DNA of 49,104 bases. Origin: Actinomycetes bacterium (GTDB taxonomy: Bacteria; Actinomycetota; Acidimicrobiia; Acidimicrobiales; Ilumatobacteraceae). Each line of letters starts with the position of its first letter. The first letter of the stretch is position 1. The translations under genes were made by a program, and so were the position numbers. The stretch is from NCBI GenBank assembly GCA_025359865.1, contig JANYDH010000088.1:1-49104 (forward strand). Direction: 5' to 3'. The notes below the pieces were generated by a model. That model was not told the origin of the DNA. It was given only the letters and a program-made list of their open reading frames with translations, and searched no databases. Shown here piece after piece: positions 1 through 7,367 of the stretch.

Positions 1-375
1 GGCTTGCTCGAGCGTGAGAAGCTCGTCATCCCAGAGCTCAAGGCGTTCATACAACCGGTGCTCGACTCGGGCCAGACCTACCCGCATCACGGTCTCTACT
101 TCGTGACGTCGGACCAGTGGGACCTCGAGGTGCTCGGGGGCCTCCTGCTCTCGGACATAGCGGAACTGTTCGTTGCCACATACTGCGTGAAGATGCGCGG
201 CGGCTGCTACCGCTTCCAAGCGCAGTACCTCAGAAGGATTCGGGTGCCGGAGCCGAGGGCGATTGAAAAGCGCGACCAGACAGCGCTTCGCCGTGCATTC
301 GGCGCACGGGATCGCGACGCTGCGAGCGCCATCGCCCGGCGTCTGTATGGGGTTGAAGCACTGGTGAGGACCTGA
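1..375 (+). CDS. N6-adenine DNA methyltransferase, C-terminal fragment (gene enters from the left edge)
   Basis: The reading frame is open to the left edge, so only the last ~124 codons are seen. They match the TaqI-like C-terminal specificity region of Eco57I/type II N6-adenine methyltransferases: the segment reading RGGCYRFQAQYLRRIRVP is typical of the region that follows the target-recognition domain in these enzymes. The catalytic NPPY domain would lie outside the window. The next gene starts 3 nt after the stop and looks like a restriction endonuclease, so the pair is probably a type II restriction-modification operon in which this protein methylates host sites. The family call is good; the recognition sequence cannot be told. 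No frameshift is visible in the part present. Confidence 0.75.
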   Translation, partial: GLLEREKLVIPELKAFIQPVLDSGQTYPHHGLYFVTSDQWDLEVLGGLLLSDIAELFVATYCVKMRGGCYRFQAQYLRRIRVPEPRAIEKRDQTALRRAFGARDRDAASAIARRLYGVEALVRT

Positions 376-378
376 CGC

Positions 379-1263
379 ATGGCATCGACCGAAGACGTCT
401 TCGACTCTCTCGAAGCAATCATTGCGGCGCGGCCTACGGAGAGCCCGTGGATCACGAGCGCTGACGGCCATCGGGGCTTCTCGCCGGACCATGTGCTGCT
501 GGAACAGCTCCTCGCAGTTCCTATTGGCGCCGGAGCCGGCTCGGAGAGCGGTCGTCTCGCAAAGGCGATCGATGCTTGGGTTGCGCATGAGCTACGGCGC
601 GCAGGCTTTGGCTCCGATGAGGTATGGCCACGGTTGCAACGACCGCGCGTCCTCCCTCGAGAGGTCGCACTGTTCATCGAGGGGCTGCCCAAGCAGCAGC
701 AAGACGAAGCTCGCCGGCAGCTGGCGAAGAACAAGCGTGTCGCGCCGAATGATGCCCGGATTCTCGGCAAGGCCTACGTGAAGCAAGTCGACGTCGTCGT
801 TGCACAGTGGGCCAGAGGTCCGGAGCTACTCGTTTCGACCAAGAGCATGGTGTCGTCCTTCCGGAACAACCTGCCGAATCGATTCGAGGAGTCCTATGGC
901 GATGCCAAGAACCTCCGAGGCCGTTATCCACTTGTAGCCCTCGGGTTCCTCTTTGTGCTGAGGTCCACGGTTATCGATGAGCGAGGCACACTCGATCGGA
1001 CGATTGACATGCTTCGAAAGCTTCGCGCAGAGGGGGATGGCTACGACGCTACCGGGCTCGTGCTTGCGGAGTGGAAAGACCATCCGGACTTCGCTTCCGT
1101 GGCCCTTCGAAGTGACGCAGTGCCTCAGGATCTCGGCGTTGGCTCCTTTCTCGAGGTGCTTGTAGATCGCGTGCTCGAACGAACTCCGATCGATATGCAC
1201 GTCAAGGTTCGTGAGCTGAGGGAGAAGCGCGATCTTCCGATTGCGGACGTGGAAGCGGACTGA
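379..1263 (+). CDS. putative type II restriction endonuclease partner of the upstream methyltransferase
   Basis: 294 residues. The middle holds a strand-rich stretch with D138 (QVDVVVAQWARG) followed by ELLVSTKSM at 149-157 and a conserved-looking basic segment RNNLPNRFEESYGDAKNLRG at 162-181. This spacing resembles the core of PD-(D/E)xK nucleases, with STK (153-155) where ExK is usual. The direct 3-nt spacing behind the methyltransferase tail supports a role as the cleaving half of a restriction-modification system acting on incoming DNA. No signal peptide or membrane segment is seen. The start ATG at 379 is chosen because it follows the upstream stop at once. The endonuclease call rests on context and the partial motif, not on a recognised family name; the altered catalytic triplet could mean a divergent or inactive site. 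Confidence 0.55.
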   Translation: MASTEDVFDSLEAIIAARPTESPWITSADGHRGFSPDHVLLEQLLAVPIGAGAGSESGRLAKAIDAWVAHELRRAGFGSDEVWPRLQRPRVLPREVALFIEGLPKQQQDEARRQLAKNKRVAPNDARILGKAYVKQVDVVVAQWARGPELLVSTKSMVSSFRNNLPNRFEESYGDAKNLRGRYPLVALGFLFVLRSTVIDERGTLDRTIDMLRKLRAEGDGYDATGLVLAEWKDHPDFASVALRSDAVPQDLGVGSFLEVLVDRVLERTPIDMHVKVRELREKRDLPIADVEAD

Positions 1264-1290
1264 ACGGTGTCGCTGTGTTCGTACACATGT

Positions 1291-1314
1291 ATGGCGTATA
1301 CGACTGAGTCCAGT
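1291..1314 (+). repeat. left terminal inverted repeat of IS1595 element
   Basis: 24 bp matching the reverse complement of 2316-2339 with one mismatch (position 9: t versus c). It lies just inside the target duplication acacatgt. Confidence 0.9.
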
Positions 1315-1332
1315 TGCCACTCTGTGTGGCAT

Positions 1333-2292
1333 TCAGGCGGTCAGAGTTTCGTAGGGGTGGGGGTCAGTGTTGACCGCTTGTTGGAGGAGTCGGTAGAAGA
1401 GCAATCCTCGTGATCGGCTGGTGCGCCGGTTGAATCGGAAGGTGTATTCGTCGAGGTAGTAGTCGAGGTGTTCGATCGATTGGCCTTGGTGGAGCGTGCC
1501 GGCGAGCCACCGTTTGAGCAGTGACGCGACTCGGTGAACGGCTGGCAATGCGGAGTGCGCCGATTCGCCCGAGCCGATCAGCACGATGCGTTCGTGGGTG
1601 AGCCCAAGCCGGCGTGGCAGGTCTTTGAAGAGACGGTCACCGTCGGTCCACACGATCGAGCCCGGGGCGATGTTCGCAGCGACAAAGTTGAAGATGTCGT
1701 CCTTGCGGAACTTCGGGTCGATCTGGGCGATCCGGGCACGACCGAGACCTCTCGGTTCGAGGCGTTCGACGGCGATCAGCACTTCAGCTTTGTTGCCATA
1801 ACGAGGGGTGTTGCGGCCACGAGCCCGCCCGCCGACGAACGTGGTGTCGACCTCGACGCTGACTCCTGGGCCACCAAGGCGGTCACGGTCGGGGCGGACC
1901 ATCGTGCGTCGGAGCATGTGCAACCAGGTCCACGCGGTCGCGTACGACCCGAACCCGAGCACGCGTTGCAGCCCGAGTGCTGACACCCCGTTCTTCTGCG
2001 CACAGACGAACCAGATCGCCGCGAACCAGGTCCGCAACGGCAACTTCGATCGATGGAAGATCGTGCCGGCCATGACCGATGTCTGACGGTTCCAGCTGCG
2101 ACACATCCACATCCCGCGACTCGTCCGCCACGCATCACGAGCACCGCAGACCGGGCAGACAAACCCGTCGGGCCAACGGATCCCCTCGAGATACGCGCGG
2201 CACGCGGCATCGTCGACGAACCACGTCTCGAACGTCTGCCACGTGCCCGGATAGTCCACTCCGGCCCGAGGGTGCGCACGCTCTTCCACCAC
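1333..2292 (-). CDS. IS1595-family (ISXO2-like) transposase
   Basis: 319 residues from a GTG at 2292. An N-terminal zinc-ribbon segment (FVCPVCGARDAW) is followed by the family signature RQTSVMAGTIF. The catalytic domain shows VEVDTTFVGG (first Asp), VWTDGDRLF (second Asp) and PAVHRVASLLKRWLAGT ending in YLDEYTFRFNRR, the usual ISXO2-type C-terminal block. It cuts and joins the element ends. The frame is complete. One oddity: the second zinc knuckle reads MCRSWNRQTS, so the expected fourth Cys is Trp, which may weaken zinc binding. It is the only gene of the element. Confidence 0.92.
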   Translation of the reverse strand: MVEERAHPRAGVDYPGTWQTFETWFVDDAACRAYLEGIRWPDGFVCPVCGARDAWRTSRGMWMCRSWNRQTSVMAGTIFHRSKLPLRTWFAAIWFVCAQKNGVSALGLQRVLGFGSYATAWTWLHMLRRTMVRPDRDRLGGPGVSVEVDTTFVGGRARGRNTPRYGNKAEVLIAVERLEPRGLGRARIAQIDPKFRKDDIFNFVAANIAPGSIVWTDGDRLFKDLPRRLGLTHERIVLIGSGESAHSALPAVHRVASLLKRWLAGTLHQGQSIEHLDYYLDEYTFRFNRRTSRSRGLLFYRLLQQAVNTDPHPYETLTA

Positions 2293-2315
2293 AATCAGTG
2301 ACTCTATCGCACCCG

Positions 2316-2339
2316 ACTGGACTCAGTCGTGTACGCCAT
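2316..2339 (-). repeat. right terminal inverted repeat of IS1595 element
   Basis: 24 bp inverted copy of 1291-1314 with one mismatch, followed directly by the second target duplication acacatgt at 2340-2347. Confidence 0.9.
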
Positions 2340-2353
2340 ACACATGTTCGAAG

Positions 2354-2359
2354 TAGGAT
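2354..2359 (+). promoter_or_regulatory. -10 box (TAGGAT) of a probable leaderless promoter
   Basis: TAGGAT ends 6 nt before the ATG at 2366, so transcription would start at or next to the start codon. The same -10-to-start spacing recurs before many genes here. The IS1595 right end (2339) and target duplication lie immediately upstream, so any -35 contact region is now IS sequence. Confidence 0.5.
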
Positions 2360-2365
2360 TGTGGG

Positions 2366-2545
2366 ATGAGTGATACTCCGAACTATCAGACGAAGGTGGA
2401 GCGGGCAACGGAGGGGCGCAGCCTCGATTTCGTTTCTCCGGGTCCTGCGGCTCAGCCGGTTGCAGCTGCCGTCGTTCCGCAGCTGTTTGCGCCCGCGGCC
2501 TCAGTTCCTTCTTCGCCGACTCAGCCCGCGCCATCGCAGGAATAG
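2366..2545 (+). CDS. 59-aa Pro/Ala-rich small protein, first gene of DUF6338 operon
   Basis: A short frame beginning MSDTPNYQTKVERATEG and ending in a Pro/Ala/Ser-rich tail (FAPAASVPSSPTQPAPSQE). It starts 26 bp after the IS1595 end behind a -10-like TAGGAT at 6 nt, and stops 6 nt before the DUF6338 start. It has no membrane segment or recognised domain. The low-complexity tail may be a linker or an interaction tag. The tight spacing and plausible promoter support a real gene, but no family is recognised. Confidence 0.5.
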   Translation: MSDTPNYQTKVERATEGRSLDFVSPGPAAQPVAAAVVPQLFAPAASVPSSPTQPAPSQE

Positions 2546-2551
2546 CCGACG

Positions 2552-3232
2552 ATGGCGATTCAGGGTCTCGCGACCCTGGTGTCCTTCTTGGTGTTCGTCG
2601 CTCCGGGGGCCCTTTGGTTGTGGCTGGCCGACCGGCGCAGAGCCGCACCGAAGCGCGATGCGCTGCAGGCCAGTTCGCTCGTCGTGCTCGCGAGTCTCAT
2701 CTTCGCTGTGCCGGCCGCCGCTGCCGTGCTCGGTGTGTTGTGGGCAGCGGACCGTGACCTCAGTTCACTGCGGCCCTGGCTGAATTCGTCACTTCCGCGG
2801 ACACCGGCCAATGCCGTCGGGATGCTGCTCCTGCTCCTGCTGCAATCAACGATCAGTCTCGGCCTTGCAGCACTCGCCTTTCGGTTCCTGGGCACCCGCG
2901 TGCTGGGCGGCGGTGATGTCCGGCCAGTCAGCGCATGGACGGAGGCCTTTCGGCTAGCAGTGCCCGCCGATTCGGCAGCCGTTGTGTCCATCGCTCTGGA
3001 CGACGGCTCCCTCGTCCGGGGAGTCGTGGCAGCGTTCAGTCCCGACCACGAGATGGCTGATCGGGAGCTCCTACTTCGGGCGCCGATCGTTGTTGACACG
3101 GCACCAGGAGCGACGCCGCTCGCGGCGCCGTTCTTGTCGCCAATGCGCTTCGTCGTACCGTCCGCCTCGATCTCCTCACTGTCCGTCCTGTACGTACGGA
3201 ACGCGGACCTTCCCGTAGCTGAGGACTTGTGA
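2552..3232 (+). CDS. DUF6338 family membrane protein
   Basis: 226 residues with three N-terminal hydrophobic helices (about 5-25, 43-65 and 88-112), then a cytoplasmic domain containing SIALDDGSLVRGVVAAFSPD and a DRELLLRAPI segment typical of DUF6338. The C-terminal domain looks like a small beta-barrel (Sm/SH3-like) by its pattern of short strands, which is inference. It lies 6 nt after the 59-aa gene and 1 nt before the 367-aa gene, so the three are probably one operon. DUF6338 has no established function known to me; the position beside restriction genes suggests accessory or defence-linked cargo. Confidence 0.75.
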   Translation: MAIQGLATLVSFLVFVAPGALWLWLADRRRAAPKRDALQASSLVVLASLIFAVPAAAAVLGVLWAADRDLSSLRPWLNSSLPRTPANAVGMLLLLLLQSTISLGLAALAFRFLGTRVLGGGDVRPVSAWTEAFRLAVPADSAAVVSIALDDGSLVRGVVAAFSPDHEMADRELLLRAPIVVDTAPGATPLAAPFLSPMRFVVPSASISSLSVLYVRNADLPVAEDL

Positions 3233-3233
3233 G

Positions 3234-4337
3234 ATGAACGAAGACTTCGTGTTGCGATGGCCGCGCGACGTGTTCAAGACTGAACTCGGCCGCCTGTTGT
3301 TCGTCACCGACGGACTCGATTCGCTCGTGCGCGGGCGGAACCTCGATTCAGTCGCTGTGGAGATGCTGTTGGAGGAGGCGTTCGTGTCTCGCGCCCCAGT
3401 CGAGGCCTTCAACGTCAACGCGAACATGTCGCTGTTCGGCAATCCTGAGGTCCCACCGGAACAGTGGCTCAGGGTGCTGTACGACCAAACCGAGCGGCTA
3501 CCTGAAACCGCTTCGCCGGCTCCGTATTGGTCGCAGCGGAGGCTCGGGCGTGCGCCGTCCGCGCCGATGAGCTTCGACTCGTTGAAGACAAAATGGGTTG
3601 AGTTCATTGGTGAGCTATTGGGGAGGGGCTACCTCGACCAGCGGTTCCCGTCCACGTGCGTGGACGACTCTGAAGCTGTGGAGGCCGACCAGTCGGCCGA
3701 ACTCGAACGGCTGATCGGCGTTCCGAATCTCTGGCCGCTCTCGGCCAGTGCTCCCTCATGGGACGAAGATATGTTCATTGATCTCGTCGAGGTGTTCCAC
3801 GATCTTGTTGCGCGCCCAACTCGAAGGCACTTTCACTCGTTCGCAGGGTGCGGCTGGCACTGGTCGGGATTCGAGATCGGCCCAGCGCGTCGGCTCTACA
3901 GGGCGCAGGTGAATCAGTTGCTCGAGCGGGGTGCTGTGTCCTACCGACTCGCGGATTCGGGTGAGGACGCCGGGCGTCTCGTGGAGATCGCTCCTGACGA
4001 TCGGCAGGCGCTGATCGAGGCCATGGTCGACAGGACTGACGACGAGGGTGATCCGATTCGACACGCTGTAGCCCTCTTCCGCGCACGCCATGCCACGAGG
4101 CAGGAGAAGCGCTCAGCCGCGGTAGCCCTTGCGCATGTGCTCGAGAGCCGCCGCCCGATGCTGAAGGCGAGTCTGCTGTCGGGTGACGAGGGAGCACTGT
4201 TCCAGATTGCCAATCAGTTCGCGATCCGGCACCAGAACGAACAGCAGAAGTCGGACTACGACGATGCCTTCCTTGACTGGGTGTTCTGGTGGTACCTGGC
4301 GACGATCGAACTCACCGATCGGCTACTCGCTCGCTGA
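3234..4337 (+). CDS. hypothetical 367-aa soluble protein, last gene of DUF6338 operon
   Basis: It starts 1 nt after the DUF6338 stop. The protein has no signal peptide or membrane segment. The C-terminal third (residues ~270-367) holds a compact helical block: AVALFRARHATRQEKRSAAV, ALAHVLESRRPMLKASLLS, GDEGALFQIANQFAIRHQNE, then an aromatic helix FLDWVFWWYLATIEL. That block resembles the helical C-terminal regions of some abortive-infection-type proteins, but I cannot name a family with confidence. The stop codon is followed directly by the 153-bp att-type repeat, so this gene marks the right end of the left-hand gene block. Function unknown; a defence role is inferred only from context. Confidence 0.6.
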   Translation: MNEDFVLRWPRDVFKTELGRLLFVTDGLDSLVRGRNLDSVAVEMLLEEAFVSRAPVEAFNVNANMSLFGNPEVPPEQWLRVLYDQTERLPETASPAPYWSQRRLGRAPSAPMSFDSLKTKWVEFIGELLGRGYLDQRFPSTCVDDSEAVEADQSAELERLIGVPNLWPLSASAPSWDEDMFIDLVEVFHDLVARPTRRHFHSFAGCGWHWSGFEIGPARRLYRAQVNQLLERGAVSYRLADSGEDAGRLVEIAPDDRQALIEAMVDRTDDEGDPIRHAVALFRARHATRQEKRSAAVALAHVLESRRPMLKASLLSGDEGALFQIANQFAIRHQNEQQKSDYDDAFLDWVFWWYLATIELTDRLLAR

Positions 4338-4490
4338 GGCTTGGTCCCGGATTGGTCCTTCTCAGGTCCTTCCTCCAAACGAACAGGGCGAAACTGAACG
4401 CACCTGGAAGGACAGATAAGACCAGGTCAGAGGCACTTCGACCGAATCGTCGCAGATCGCGAAACCCCTGCTAAACGTTGAAGCGGAACT
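4338..4490 (+). repeat. left att-type direct repeat of the ychF island
   Basis: 95% identical to 17456-17608. The first 66 bp or so are identical and contain direct copies of GGTCCTTC followed by an inverted GAAGGAC, as expected for recombinase arm sites. The last ~20 bp are a duplicate of the ychF 3' end, encoding EFRFNV and a TAG stop on the minus strand with one silent change. It starts right after the stop codon of the 367-aa gene. Confidence 0.85.
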
Positions 4491-4588
4491 GCAGGAACGC
4501 GACCGATTCATGGGCTCTGACCTGCGATGCTGCAGCTCAGTCGCGTGCCGGAGTTCGCAGAAAGTACGCAGCTCGTTGGCTCGTGCGG

Positions 4589-4795
4589 TCAAGGCCAGGC
4601 GTGGTTCGTGACCTCCGGGTCATCGAGGTCGGCAAACGTCTCGGCGAAGCTGGCCAGGTCGGCGGCGGAGACTGGTTGAACAGCTCGCGCCCGGGCGGCG
4701 CGCCCGACGTTCAGATGGCGACTCAAACGATCTCGGAGGTCTCGGACCTTCCTTCTCACACGAACACAATTGCGCGACTGGGCCAGCAGATCCAA
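4589..4795 (-). pseudogene. possible Phd/YefM-type antitoxin remnant
   Basis: A 68-codon frame contains VRDLRDRLSRHLN, which resembles the N-terminal DNA-binding helix of Phd-family antitoxins (consensus VRDLRxxLSRHL). The rest (PVSAADLASFAETFADLDDP) does not continue the family, and no toxin follows. Everything else in 4491-4865 is unassigned apart from the operator upstream of the MNT gene. It is treated as a decayed antitoxin next to the left island end; confidence is low because the match is short. Confidence 0.3.
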
Positions 4796-4815
4796 GGAAT
4801 TGCCTGGTGATCGAT

Positions 4816-4859
4816 ATACGGATCATATGATCGTATTTCGGATCATCGTAGAGTACGCT
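4816..4859 (+). promoter_or_regulatory. operator/promoter of the MNT-HEPN operon
   Basis: A 12-bp perfect palindrome GATCATATGATC (4821-4832) sits in a near-palindrome 4816-4836. The half-site cggatcat recurs 20 bp downstream (4819-4826 and 4839-4846). The -10-like TACGCT at 4854-4859 ends 6 nt before the ATG at 4866. The arrangement suits autorepression by the HTH domain of the downstream antitoxin. Confidence 0.55.
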
Positions 4860-4865
4860 TGCGAC

Positions 4866-5471
4866 ATGGACCTAGGTGCACCAGTTCTCGATGTGGCTCC
4901 GGCTGTTCGTGGCGCGCTGCTGCAGGCGCTGGCCCGGCTGGAACAGCCCGTCACCCGGCGACAGGTCGCCACTGCCGCTGGCGTCTCGCCGGGCAACGCG
5001 AGTGCCGTGATCGAGGACCTCATCCGGGCGGGCCTGGTGAACGAGGCAGTGGCTGGTCGCTCGTCGATGGTGGTGCTCAACAGGAACCACCTGTCCGTCG
5101 GTCCGTTGCTTGTTCTTGCCGGCCTACGTGGCGAACTGATCCGCCGCCTGAGGGAACGTCTCTCCCAGTGGCCCGACCTGGAGGGCGCGTGGCTGTTCGG
5201 CTCCGTGGCACGGGGGGACGCGGACGGCGAGTCGGACATCGATCTGCTGATCGTCGCCCACGACCTCGATGCGCCCGATCTGCACTCGCTCCTGTCGCGC
5301 CTTCAAGCCGACGCTCGCTCGTGGACGGGAAACGACCTGCAGCTCGTGGAGCACACGCCCGAATCGTGGCGAAAGCTCGTGCGCTCGAAGAACCCGCTCG
5401 TCGAGCAGATTCGGCTCGACGGCATCGCCCTGGCCGGTGACACGGCATTGCTGCTGGAGCGTCGCTGGTGA
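4866..5471 (+). CDS. MNT-type nucleotidyltransferase antitoxin with N-terminal winged helix
   Basis: 201 residues. Residues ~10-72 form a winged-helix domain (PVTRRQVATAAGVSPGNASA). Residues ~85-201 are a minimal nucleotidyltransferase with GSVARGD at 112-118 and the metal-binding DID at 124-126. In MNT/HEPN systems the nucleotidyltransferase neutralises the HEPN RNase toxin, in studied cases by adding AMP groups. The downstream HEPN gene overlaps by 4 nt. The ATG at 4866 is preferred over an upstream start because the -10 box and operator lie just before it. The fused HTH would let the antitoxin bind the palindrome upstream, which is inference. Confidence 0.85.
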   Translation: MDLGAPVLDVAPAVRGALLQALARLEQPVTRRQVATAAGVSPGNASAVIEDLIRAGLVNEAVAGRSSMVVLNRNHLSVGPLLVLAGLRGELIRRLRERLSQWPDLEGAWLFGSVARGDADGESDIDLLIVAHDLDAPDLHSLLSRLQADARSWTGNDLQLVEHTPESWRKLVRSKNPLVEQIRLDGIALAGDTALLLERRW

Positions 5472-5854
5472 CTCGGGCCAAGGGCATCCGCAAGCCGTGC
5501 GATGTGCAGCAGGCGCGACAGCGTCTCGTTGACGCTCGCCAGTTCCTCGAAGCGGCGAAGCTGCTCGACGCCCCCGACGTCGTGGCGACGTGCGCAATCC
5601 ACGCCGCGATCGCGGCCTCGGACGCGATCACCTGTCACGCGCTCGGTGAGCGATCGAACGACGGCAACCACGGATCAGCCGTTGATCTCCTGCGCCAGGT
5701 CGACGCCAAGTTGGCGACCGCCCTCAAGCGAGCGCTCGATCGCAAGACTCAGGCGGGCTACGAAAGTGTCGACATCAGCGCCGCCGACGCCGAGGGCTGC
5801 GTCAAGTGGGCCAGCCAGCTGTTGGCAGCAGCGGAGACGCGCCTGGCTGTGTGA
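5468..5854 (+). CDS. HEPN domain toxin of MNT/HEPN toxin-antitoxin pair
   Basis: 128 residues, GTG start overlapping the antitoxin stop (GTGA). It is an all-helical HEPN protein with the expected early helices (CDVQQARQRLVDARQFLEAA) and an R-x5-H motif, RSNDGNH at 62-68, in the place of the RNase motif Rx4-6H. HEPN toxins of this class cleave RNA and are held in check by the partner. Transcription is coupled to the antitoxin. It lies close to the left att repeat of the island, the position also taken by HigBA at the other end. Confidence 0.85.
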   Translation: MTRAKGIRKPCDVQQARQRLVDARQFLEAAKLLDAPDVVATCAIHAAIAASDAITCHALGERSNDGNHGSAVDLLRQVDAKLATALKRALDRKTQAGYESVDISAADAEGCVKWASQLLAAAETRLAV

Positions 5855-5862
5855 CGGCCCCT

Positions 5863-6297
5863 CTATGGCGTCGATCGGCTGAGAAACGCGGGAATGACAT
5901 ACCCGGTCACAGCCGAGACGACAGCTTCTGAGACATGCTTCCCGTCGTCGTTCGCACGCAATGTCCACCAGAGGTCTTCGTTGCTCGGCAGCATTTTGCC
6001 GATGCGGCGCTGCCAGATGAACGTGCCATAGAACCGGTTCGGACCTGGCTTCGCAGATAGGTAGGGCTTCGCGACCCGGGCCGCTTCCAGACCGCTTCTT
6101 TCGCAACTGTGACGTTCATCGTGAACTTCAATTCGTCTCGATCGCTGAACTGTGACTTCTGTAGCCGATCTGAGAGAACGAGTACTCGGATGGCCACGTC
6201 AAGGTGGACCCAGAACCGGTGAAGCCGAGGGACTTGAATGCTGGGCGAATTCCGAGTCGCAACATCTCGCCGTAGACGTCCTGAGCAGTCGCGACTA
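5863..6297 (-). pseudogene. DUF4304-like protein, broken by two frameshifts
   Basis: Three consecutive minus-strand frames together give a DUF4304-like protein. First comes TAQDVYGEMLRLGIRPAFKS then LGFTGSGST, ending in FSQIG. After a shift near 6165 comes LQKSQFSDRDELKFTMNVTV. After a second shift near 6090 comes NRFYGTFIWQRRIGKMLPSN followed by EDLWWTL and SAVTGYVIPAFL, with a TAG stop at 5863-5865. No single frame covers the gene and no clear start codon remains. It is convergent with the HEPN toxin, 8 bp away. Confidence 0.7.
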
Positions 6298-6309
6298 GGC
6301 GAGCGTACC

Positions 6310-6331
6310 GCTCTGCGCTCGCTCGCAGAGC
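6310..6331 (-). terminator. hairpin, possible terminator behind integrase remnant
   Basis: A perfect 8-bp stem, gctctgcg / cgcagagc with a 6-nt loop, lies 45 bp downstream of the minus-strand integrase remnant and upstream of the DUF4304 remnant. There is no U-tract. Confidence 0.4.
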
Positions 6332-6375
6332 AAGGGCGCTCGTCGGTGAACTCTCTGCGTTGGGCCTACCGACCC

Positions 6376-7367
6376 TCAGCGTTTCGCGCCTCGCAGCTCG
6401 TCAGGTCGGAACAGGCGGCCGATGGCGCCGCAAACTCGGTCTTCCTCGCCGGGCCAGAGGTGGCCGTAGACGTCGAGGGTGACCTCGGCGGACTTGTGGC
6501 CGAGCGCCGCATGCACCTGCTTGACGCTGCAACCCGCGTGGATCAGGGCGCTAGCGAAGAAGTGGCGCAGGTCGTGGAACGTGATCGACTCGGGCAACCC
6601 CGCGCGTCGACGAGCCGCACGCAGCTCGTAGCCGAACTTCGCCGAGTCGAACGGCACGCCTTCACGATGGAAGAGCACACCGTCGGCGCCGAGGCCGTGC
6701 TGCTGGACGTGCGCAGCGAGGTGGTCGAGCACCCACTGATCGGCCGGCACGATGCGGGTGCTTCTCAGTCTTCGGCGAGGTGAACGCTCCAGTCGCCGAG
6801 CCGGTCGCCTGCTGCCACTGACGGTCGACAGTGATCGAGCGGCGAAGGAAGTTGACCCGATCCACAGTGAGGCCGGCGGCTTCGGACTGGCGCAGACCGA
6901 GCCCGCGGCCGATCACGATGGCCGTCTTGAACGGTTCGCTCGTCGCGGTGAGGAGTGCGTCGACCTGTTCGATCGACATCGGATAGACGGGCGGTGAGTC
7001 GACCCGCGGCAGCCAAACACCGTCGCACGGGTTTCGTCCGCCGACCAGGCCGTCGTCGAGCGCTGTGTTGAACACGCCAGAGTCGTGCTGCATCACGACC
7101 CGCACGGTGTTCGGCGCGAGCGGTAGCCCGCTCACGAACGACTGCAAGTCGCCCTTGCGAATCGAGGCGATCGGCCGGTCGCCGAAGTGCGCGACCGCGT
7201 AACGCAGCCATTCCTCGACCGTGCGGTGCGTACGAGGCCGCCAGTTGCCCCGCTGGCGGTAGCGGAGTGCAACTTCGGAGAATGGTGTGCGGGCCGAGGC
7301 GAGGTGGGGCGTAGGTGCCTGTCAGCAGTCGGTGCTGCATGTCAACGAGGTGCCGCTCGGCGTCGGC
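6376..7367 (-). pseudogene. tyrosine integrase, N-terminally truncated and frameshifted
   Basis: Related to the second integrase at 10041-11219. The piece beginning AERHLVDMQHRLLTGTY is fused in frame to the end of the GNAT gene, so the N-terminal arm-binding domain is gone. An extra C in a ggccc run near 7295 shifts the frame before RTPFSEVALRYRQRGNWRPR. A second shift near 6770 separates SPKTE from STRIVPADQWVLDHL. The catalytic part is still readable: GRGLGLRQSEAAGL, HDLRHFFASA, ALGHKSAEVTLDVYGHL with the Tyr. It cannot make an active recombinase. Similar wording in both integrases suggests two related elements once sat here. Confidence 0.85.

Larger units (their letters stand above)
1291..2339 (-). 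mobile_element. IS1595-family insertion sequence, complete, 1049 bp
   Basis: The element is bounded by 24-bp terminal inverted repeats (1291-1314 and 2316-2339, one mismatch, outer end ATGGCGTA). It is flanked by an 8-bp direct target duplication, acacatgt, at 1283-1290 and 2340-2347; a neighbouring t on both sides makes the boundary ambiguous by 1 bp. An 8-bp duplication is usual for the IS1595 family, and the single internal gene encodes a matching transposase. The ends and duplication are intact, so the insertion is recent. It sits between the restriction endonuclease and the DUF6338 operon, only 26 bp upstream of the next start codon. Confidence 0.92.

Noticed and set aside
4478-4810. 110-codon plus-strand frame after the left repeat
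   Set aside because: It starts inside the repeat, has no domain, and is opposite the antitoxin-like remnant; treated as non-coding.
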